From positions 31,266,399 to 31,330,398 of the forward strand of contig CP154957.1 in assembly GCA_039621445.1 (NCBI GenBank): a stretch of 64,000 nt of DNA, read 5' to 3'. This document shows positions 58,901 through 64,000 of this stretch, piece after piece (the first letter of the stretch is position 1; each line of letters opens with the position of its first letter). The translations under genes and the position numbers were made by a program. This stretch comes from Euglena gracilis (Eukaryota > Euglenida > Euglenophyceae > Euglenales). The notes under the pieces are model-generated. The model was not told the origin of the DNA. It ran no database searches and worked only from the letters and a program-made list of their open reading frames with translations.

Positions 58901-61409
58901 TGGGCACACCTTGGCCAGGGCCAGCTCTCGCTCCCACTCCATCGCCCACTCCTCCGGGGACCGCTCAATCTCCTTCCCAAAGTCCAGCACGTCCCGCTCT
59001 ACCTGGGCCTGCGGCGGGGACGGGAGGTCGGCCGCCCAACAACGGATGCTCAGGCAAAAAAATCGTTGGGAGGTTGGAGGAGGAAAAGTTGCAGACTATA
59101 TTTCCTCATCCCCACGTATCCGGTGCCTGTACACCTTGCAAGACTCCTAGGTCAGCGCGGGGAAGGGGAGTGAAAAAAACATTTCCTTCGAACCATCAAA
59201 TCTCCGGGTTTTTTTTTCATCGAGTTTGACCGTTTCTTGAAAATCTGAGAATTTGTGTTAAAATTTTCAGGCGTATCTCAGAAAACCCCCTCAAAAAATC
59301 CCATTCGTTATCACTCTGGCCGTTCTCTTCAATCATTTCTTCATGATTGTTTTTTCGCACTGGAAAGTATTGGCTCAACCAAGACACACTGGCTGTACTG
59401 GATCGTCCGAGTGAAGTAAAACGCCTGTTGTTGGTCTGGCGAACTGGCAGCAGAATGCGGCGCACGAGACGGAAGACCTTTTTGTACTGGTCCCGGAAGT
59501 AGAGTTCGATTTGGGAAGGGTCGCTCAAAGTCTCTGCCACCGCCTGCCGGAGGACGTGGTCGTGGTCCTGCGAGACAGCGGGCCGCGTGGGTCGGCAGCC
59601 CGACCACACAGGAACCCGTTGGCCCCAGGTGGAGGTGGTCCCCCCCCCAACTCCGGTTCACGGAACACCCAACACACCGGGGTCCAAAAGGACGGGAGGG
59701 GTTGGGATGGGAGGGGGTTGGGCAGCGTTGTCGGGGGGCACGCCTGGAGGCCCCAGGCGGTGATGGCGGCGCTGTGGCAGAGGCAGTTGTGGTCCGCGAG
59801 GGTGCGCATCGGGATGAGGCTGCAGAAGCCGCCGTCCCAGTTGTAGACGTCGCCCGCCAGCTGGTGCACGTCCGGGTCCACCGCCTGCCGCTTGTCCCGG
59901 GGGGCCTTCGCCGCCCAGGCCTCCTGGCCCCAGGGCCCCCCCTCCCTGGGTTTTGGGTGGAGCGAGGTCAGGGAGTGTGTGCGGGGGGGGGGGGGGCGGG
60001 CGATCGAAAACACAGAAGGCGTTGGGGGCGCTTTTTTGCGGATGGCCTCGTCCAGTCGGCCTGAAAAGAATCGCCGCAGTGGGTTTCCCCGGAACTGCGG
60101 CGGCGGGCGAACAAGGCCAGGCTGGGTGAGGCAGGCGAGTCCTGGCAGTGGGGACCAGGGGTTTTTTTTTTTAAGACCGGGGGGGTCCCCCCCCCCCCAC
60201 CCACCCCCTGGGGGGGGCCCGGGGGGGGGGGTCCCGGGGGACACACAAAAAAAAAATGGCCAAAAAATCGCGAAAAATGCTAAAAATAGCACCTTTTCAA
60301 AACTTTTCGGCTCCTTCGGTGCCGAAAAGTATATCCCACCCCCTCCGGGGGGGGGGGGCTTGGCCGGACCCACCCAACCTAAACCCCCCCCCATTTAAAC
60401 CGACCCGTCGGTTTAGGACTTTTGGGTTGGCGCAAATCCTGGAGGGGGTCGGTTTAGATGGGGGGTCGGTTTCAGGGGGAGCACACGGCTGGCCGACGGC
60501 ATGACGGAAGCGGGTTGATGTTAGCAAGCAATTTCAATTGGCAAATGCCCAATTTGGTCGACCAATTCCTTAATTTGGGATGCAAATTCTTAATTTTCGG
60601 GGGCAAATGCTAAATTTTGGGTGTAATATCCAATTTTTGGTGGCAAACTGCCTAATTTTGGGTGCAAACTTCAAATTTTAGGCGGAAAATGCCTAATTTT
60701 GTAATTTTTTGGTACCAACACCAAATTTTCGGAGGAAAATGCCCAATTTGAGGTGCAAACTGCAAAATTTGGATGCATATGCCTAATTTTGGGTGTAAAA
60801 TCCTAATTCTGGGTCATCAATAATAACCATTCAATGAGCATGGACGCTCTTTCTGTTGGCGGCCTCCAATACGTTGTACATGTTTGTCATCCAACTTGCC
60901 ATGGGTCGGTTTATTTCTGTTTTTGGTTGAAATCCTGCAATGGGTCGGTTTGGAAGGGTAGGTTGGTTTAGAAGGGGGGTCGGTTAAATGGGGGGGGTTA
61001 ACCCTCCCCCCCCCCCCCCGGGGGTCCACGACTAAAAAAAAAACCCCTGGTGGGGACTTCACCCCTATCACGACCACCACCAGCGTCAGCAACACTCTCA
61101 TCCTCGAAATGAAAAACTTTAATCCTTTCCATCCTCGTCACCGCCATTCGGCCCTTCGACCTTGGACGTCTCTGATAAGCCGATCAAACGTTTGGTGGGG
61201 GGGGTTACCACCAGTGGCGCACTGCAAGTTGAGAGATGCCAGATGGGGACACGGCTGGGATGGAGTGATTGCGGACCGAGCCCCCGGGGCGGCCCTGCCC
61301 GGGCAATGACCAGCGTCTGGCTGGCAACGTCCGGCGGCAGGAAGCCCCAGAGGCCGCTGGCGGCGCACTGCAGCGGGAACCGCACGGAACCCGGGAAGCA
61401 CTCCGCCAT
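52998..61409 (-). CDS. OTU-domain deubiquitinase, A20/Cezanne/TRABID type
   Basis: Cysteine protease that removes ubiquitin, probably cytosolic. Exons: 61409-61311, 60094-60014, 59923-59744, 59567-59466, 59008-58910, 58748-58668, 58341-58196, 57670-57586, 57367-57246, 56578 to about 56470, 53726-53424 and 53129-52998. The OTU core reads, in order, ADHNCLCHSAAITAWGLQ (catalytic Cys in NC), DHDHVLRQAVAETL, SPEEWAMEWERELALA, LTEIHVFALAHIMRRAIIVY, HFGGVYLPLFL and LLLAYHESHFTALV (catalytic His in SHF), then LPIHYVP. This matches the order in OTUD7/Cezanne-like enzymes, with insertions typical of that branch. After it come a WFALLSEWLDVTQ helix, Pro/Ala/Thr-rich linkers and a helical tail (LTLQQELLLLSDELGFD). 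Most introns are GT-AG; one is GC-AG (59743-59568) and one non-conventional. The join between the exons at 56.5 and 53.7 kb is unresolved; an exon may be missed there. Confidence 0.88.
54630..54662. repeat. Short telomere-like CCTAACCCTAACCCTA
   Basis: CCTAACCCTAACCCTACTCC is two and a half telomere-type units followed by decayed ones. It lies in the unresolved 56.5-53.7 kb intron of the OTU gene. Confidence 0.6.
54715..54835. repeat. ATTCCCATATTCCCAT simple repeat
   Basis: Repeated ATTCCCATA and TTTTCATTTCA units in the OTU gene's long intron. Confidence 0.85.
55071..55183. mobile_element. 113-bp CAG...CTG miniature element, family C
   Basis: The left end is CAGGGCACAACAGGAAGGCC and the right end CCGATTCCCGTTCTGCCCTG. 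Flanking octamers CCTGGGGC (55063-55070) and CCCGGGGC (55184-55191) match at 7/8, a probable target-site duplication. A shortened relative of 17244-17911, inside the OTU gene's long intron. Confidence 0.75.
57671..58195 (-). other. Non-conventional intron, OTU gene ALV|PLRRL
   Basis: The ends are GCC-CAGGGG...CCCCTG-CCGGC, an exact consensus with CAGGGG/CCCCTG pairing. Excision joins HFTALV to PLRRLGDLALHV in frame. Octamers CTCGTGCC and CCGGCGCC match at 5/8. Confidence 0.85.
59568..59743 (-). other. GC-AG intron, OTU gene
   Basis: CTCCAG|GCGTGC...TCTCGCAG|GACCAC joins AITAWGLQ to DHDHVLRQ, as the family requires. A GC donor is the only plausible reading. Confidence 0.75.
60156..61049. mobile_element. 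894-bp hAT-like miniature element with perfect 8-bp TSD, family A
   Basis: The left terminus is CAGGGGTTTTTTTTTT and the right terminus AAAAAAAAAACCCCTG, a perfect 16-bp inverted repeat. GTGGGGAC occurs immediately on both sides (60148-60155 and 61050-61057), an exact 8-bp target-site duplication. The interior has C/G hairpins, GCTAAAAATAGCACC, and an array of CTAATTTTGGGTGCAAA-type units (60540-60810) absent from other copies. No transposase ORF. It sits inside the first intron of the OTU gene (61310-60095). Confidence 0.9.
60540..60810. repeat. CTAATTTTGGGTGCAAA tandem array
   Basis: About ten degenerate 25-28 bp units (CTAATTTTGG, GTGCAAACT, GGAAAATGC), internal to the 60156-61049 element. 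Confidence 0.8.
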
Positions 61410-62609
61410 ATGGGGGGCAGGGGGCTTTATGCAGGAGCCCCCTCGTCCTTGGGGGGGGGGGAGGGGGGGGCCGGCCAGCTGGTGCTGTCTGGACCCTTGG
61501 AGGGGGGGTAGCTTGCTGTTGGGCTGGACCTTCTGGAACTTGAAATCTAGAACAGGCCCCAATCCAGCTGGGTGGGAAAGCAAAAATTGGCAATGAACCC
61601 CCCAAACCCCCTCAAAAAAATCTTGACCATTCGACAACAAGTTCTCCCAAAAAATAGAGGGACTTTGAAAGTTTCCCGGCTCAGCCCAGCTGGGCAAGCT
61701 GGAAGACCCGCCTGTGAGCTGCTCAAATAAAAAAAAAGTGCTGTGGGGGAGGGGGAGGGTTCCCTCTGAGTTAAAAAAAACACCCTGCATTCGTGCGGTG
61801 CCGGACACTTGGGACCGCCGCCTGGGGGCTACATCATTCGCGTGGAGTGGCGGGGCGGCACGAATGCCTCTGCGGATGGAAGGGAAGGAAGGGGGGAAAT
61901 GTGACGGATCCTACCCAGGGGTTTTTCTTAAGACCGGGGGGAGGGGGAGGTCCCCCCACCCACCCACTCCCTGGGGGGGGGGGGGGCGCCCCCGGGGGGT
62001 CCCAGGGGACCCAACCCACTTTTCCCTGAAAAGGACAAAAAATCGCGAATTTTTTCTTAAAAAAATAGCACCTTTTTCAAAAATTTTCGGCGCCGAAAAG
62101 TATATCCCACCTCCCTCTGGGGGGACCCCCTGGGGGGGGGGGGGGGCTCGGCTAGACCCACCCACCTTACCCCCCCCTCCTCCCCCCGGGGTTCCAAGAC
62201 AAAAAAAAACCCTCATCGCACCACCAGCTGGGCTCCTAGAAAAGCTGAAGCCATGCTGTCCTACTGTGGTTTTGGGCAGGTACGGAAGGTTGCCCATCCT
62301 CCTTTCCTCGTGCATCTTGGCACCTTTCACTCTGCAAGGATGCGCAACCCCCCCATGAAATGCAGTATATTTTTTCCTCCCCCAGTCAGGTTCTACCCCT
62401 TGCCCAACACCACTCCCTGGCTCTTACCCATATTTCCCAGACAAAGGGGGAAGTTCATCCTGCATTCTTTTTTGTATGAATATGTTTTATCATGCTTGTC
62501 ATTGTTTGTCATTTTTTGAAATTTTTTGAATTTCTCGCAACATTTTCCACCCTCGAAAAGTGGTGCTGAGACGTGTTTTTTGATACTGCGGGCAGTTGTT
62601 TACTTATGG
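61410..62609. other. Upstream flank of the OTU gene
   Basis: No supported exon. A family A copy occupies about 61916-62209 (CAGGGGTTTTTCTTAAGACC; GCGCCGAAAAGTATATCCCA), but its right terminus is decayed (AAAAACCCTC) and the flanks ATCCTACC/ATCGCACC are only loosely alike. Confidence 0.5.
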
Positions 62610-63434
62610 CAGGGATCCTCACACGTCCGTGCTGGCCGAGGTCAAAATGTGTCCGTGATTTTCCGTGATTTTCCGTGATTTTCCGTGAATTTCCGTGAAT
62701 TTCCTGTTTCCGGAAAAGGTCAAAGGCCACATTCCATTCTGCACTGGAGCCATATTTGGGCGGTTGTGGCAGCAGATCGTTTCTCCATAATATAGTCCTG
62801 GAGATCCCCCAGTTCCTATTCACACCTGTTTTTGAAAATAAAAAACGTACAGGAGGGGGAAAAACAACCTTTTTTCCTTGAATTCTTTTCTTGATTGCCC
62901 CTAAATGGGTTGCCAAAACCCTGTCAGCAGACCGTTATAGCGATTGACCCTTCCGTATGCAGCCTGGGCGGGAAGGTGGAAAATCATAAAACCCAGACGC
63001 GCTCAACTTGTGTGTATTTTTGGAGAACACCTCTGATGCTTTCGAGGTCCAGTATTGTGACCGGGAGACGAGAATGAAGGAAAACGGCCACAAAATCATC
63101 TGCGATTGTCTGGGTGAGGTTTTGCTTCTTCACTGACTCCCGAAAATCCAACTGCTTCAGTGGGGTGTCCTGGCTAGGAAGAAAAATTACAAAAAAAAAT
63201 GAATTGGACATTGTCTGTTTGGAAAGGCAGAGAATAAGCAAAACATCCCATCAAAATGTGACTGCACAAACAAAACACATTCAAAAAAAAGTCAATTTTT
63301 TTTTCCGAACCCTCCTCCTCATCCGTGAATGTCCGTGATTTTCCGTGATTTCCGTGAAAATGGCCTTCCGCCCATTTCCATGATCCTCCGTGAATTTCCG
63401 TGAATTTCCTTTTCAGGACGTGTGAGGATCCCTG
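62610..63434. mobile_element. 825-bp hAT-like transposon remnant
   Basis: Perfect 19-bp terminal inverted repeats: CAGGGATCCTCACACGTCC at 62610-62628, inverted at 63416-63434. CTTATGG lies directly on both sides (62603-62609 and 63435-63441), a target-site duplication of 7 bp. Both ends carry subterminal TTTTCCGTGA repeats (about 62652-62700 and 63325-63405), typical of hAT elements. CAGGG termini fit hAT; 8-bp duplications are usual for that family. Confidence 0.9.
62984..63241 (-). pseudogene. Transposase-like or CGGBP1-like fragment inside the element
   Basis: An 85-residue frame with TIADDFVAVFLHSRLPVTIL and ESIRGVLQKYTQ. The spacing of FVAxFLxxxLPxxxLDxxxxRxxLxKY resembles the segment after the zinc finger in hAT transposases and in the domesticated CGG-binding protein type. 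No zinc finger or catalytic domain is visible, so the element is non-autonomous. A TAG acceptor-like site precedes the conserved part (CTAG|CCAGGACACC). Assignment is by pattern only. Confidence 0.45.
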
Positions 63435-63441
63435 CTTATGG

Positions 63442-64000
63442 GCCCTCTCGCCAGGGGTACCACTAGTACTAGTGAACTGGGGCTGGGGTCACACTTCCCT
63501 CTTCTGTGCACCCCCCTCTGAAAGTGCCCAAAACCGGTCCTTTTCGTGTTTTCACTTTCGGAGCAGGTGCGAGTTTGGGATTATTGATCAGAATAGGGTG
63601 TGGGTTAGTTTTGCATTCTTTAAAAAAAAAACAACCAAATTAGGCATAAAAATAGGCTAAATCTTGGCCCAAATTGGCCTTGCTTAATTCTGAACCCCAA
63701 ATACAACCTCAAAAACCCAAAGTTAATCAAAACCTGAACCAATTCCTATCATTAACCCCAACCATGGCCCTCCACAGCGGTGGTTAGTTGTCGCAGAGAA
63801 AAAATGTAGTCCACAACCTAACGTAAAACGCAGTCGGCCACAGACCCTACGTCAGTTCCCTTGTGGAACCGCCCCAAGGGGGCACCACAAGATAAATGTT
63901 GCCACAACTGCCTGCAGCAACTCACGAGTTTCTCGCCTTACCCCATTTCTATCTGCCTAACCCCACCTCAATTGCCCAACGTCCCCCCTCGGGTTTCCTG
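63442..64000. other. Right end of window
   Basis: Unremarkable mixed DNA with loosely telomere-like words (AACCCCAACC, CCTAACCCCA) and no supported gene. Confidence 0.4.

Overview
The window looks like nuclear DNA of a euglenid (Euglenozoa, Euglenida). The main evidence is splicing. Reading frames of recognisable proteins are interrupted by two kinds of intron. One kind is conventional GT-AG, with a few GC-AG. The other has no GT/AG but has CAG at positions +4 to +6 and CTG at -8 to -6, with ends that can base-pair. I recall that as the published signature of euglenid non-conventional introns. Exons are GC-rich. Introns and spacers are A/T- and homopolymer-rich and full of low-complexity DNA. 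Several start codons lie just after a CAG or TAG that could be a spliced-leader acceptor. The species cannot be named from the sequence.

All eight multi-exon genes I can support lie on the minus strand, so transcription runs right to left. From right to left they are: an OTU deubiquitinase of the A20/Cezanne/TRABID type (61409-52998); a weak single-exon ORF (50612-49860); a TPR-like helical protein (46450-43479); an Ala/Pro-rich protein with a basic nuclear-localisation motif (42883-38371); a 14-exon sugar-porter family MFS transporter (37890-23713); a divergent actin-like protein (22614-18563); a signal-peptide and coiled-coil protein of unknown function (16586-8411); phosphopantothenoylcysteine decarboxylase of the CoA pathway (7668-4802); and an unrecognised four-exon gene (2922-62). 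The genes share no obvious pathway.

Non-coding DNA dominates. Introns carry kilobase-scale TG/CA tracts, a roughly 12-copy 163-bp satellite in one transporter intron, a scattered family of GCGCAAATGCGC palindromes in another, and many dispersed GC-homopolymer repeats.

The most interesting signal is a set of insertion-like elements that begin CAGGG, end CCCTG and are flanked by 7-8 bp direct repeats (60156-61049, 55071-55183, 62610-63434, and less perfectly 17244-17911 and 4229-4502). The non-conventional introns have the same CAG...CTG termini. Their cut sites sit 3 nt before CAG and 5 nt after CTG, and 3+5 equals the 8-bp target-site duplication. Excising an intron therefore restores exactly one copy of a duplicated target. 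This suggests the introns descend from, or are still supplied by, hAT-like miniature transposons. One element (62610-63434) also encodes a transposase-like fragment.

Limits: exon boundaries were worked out by eye from reading frame and protein similarity, without alignments, transcripts or database searches.
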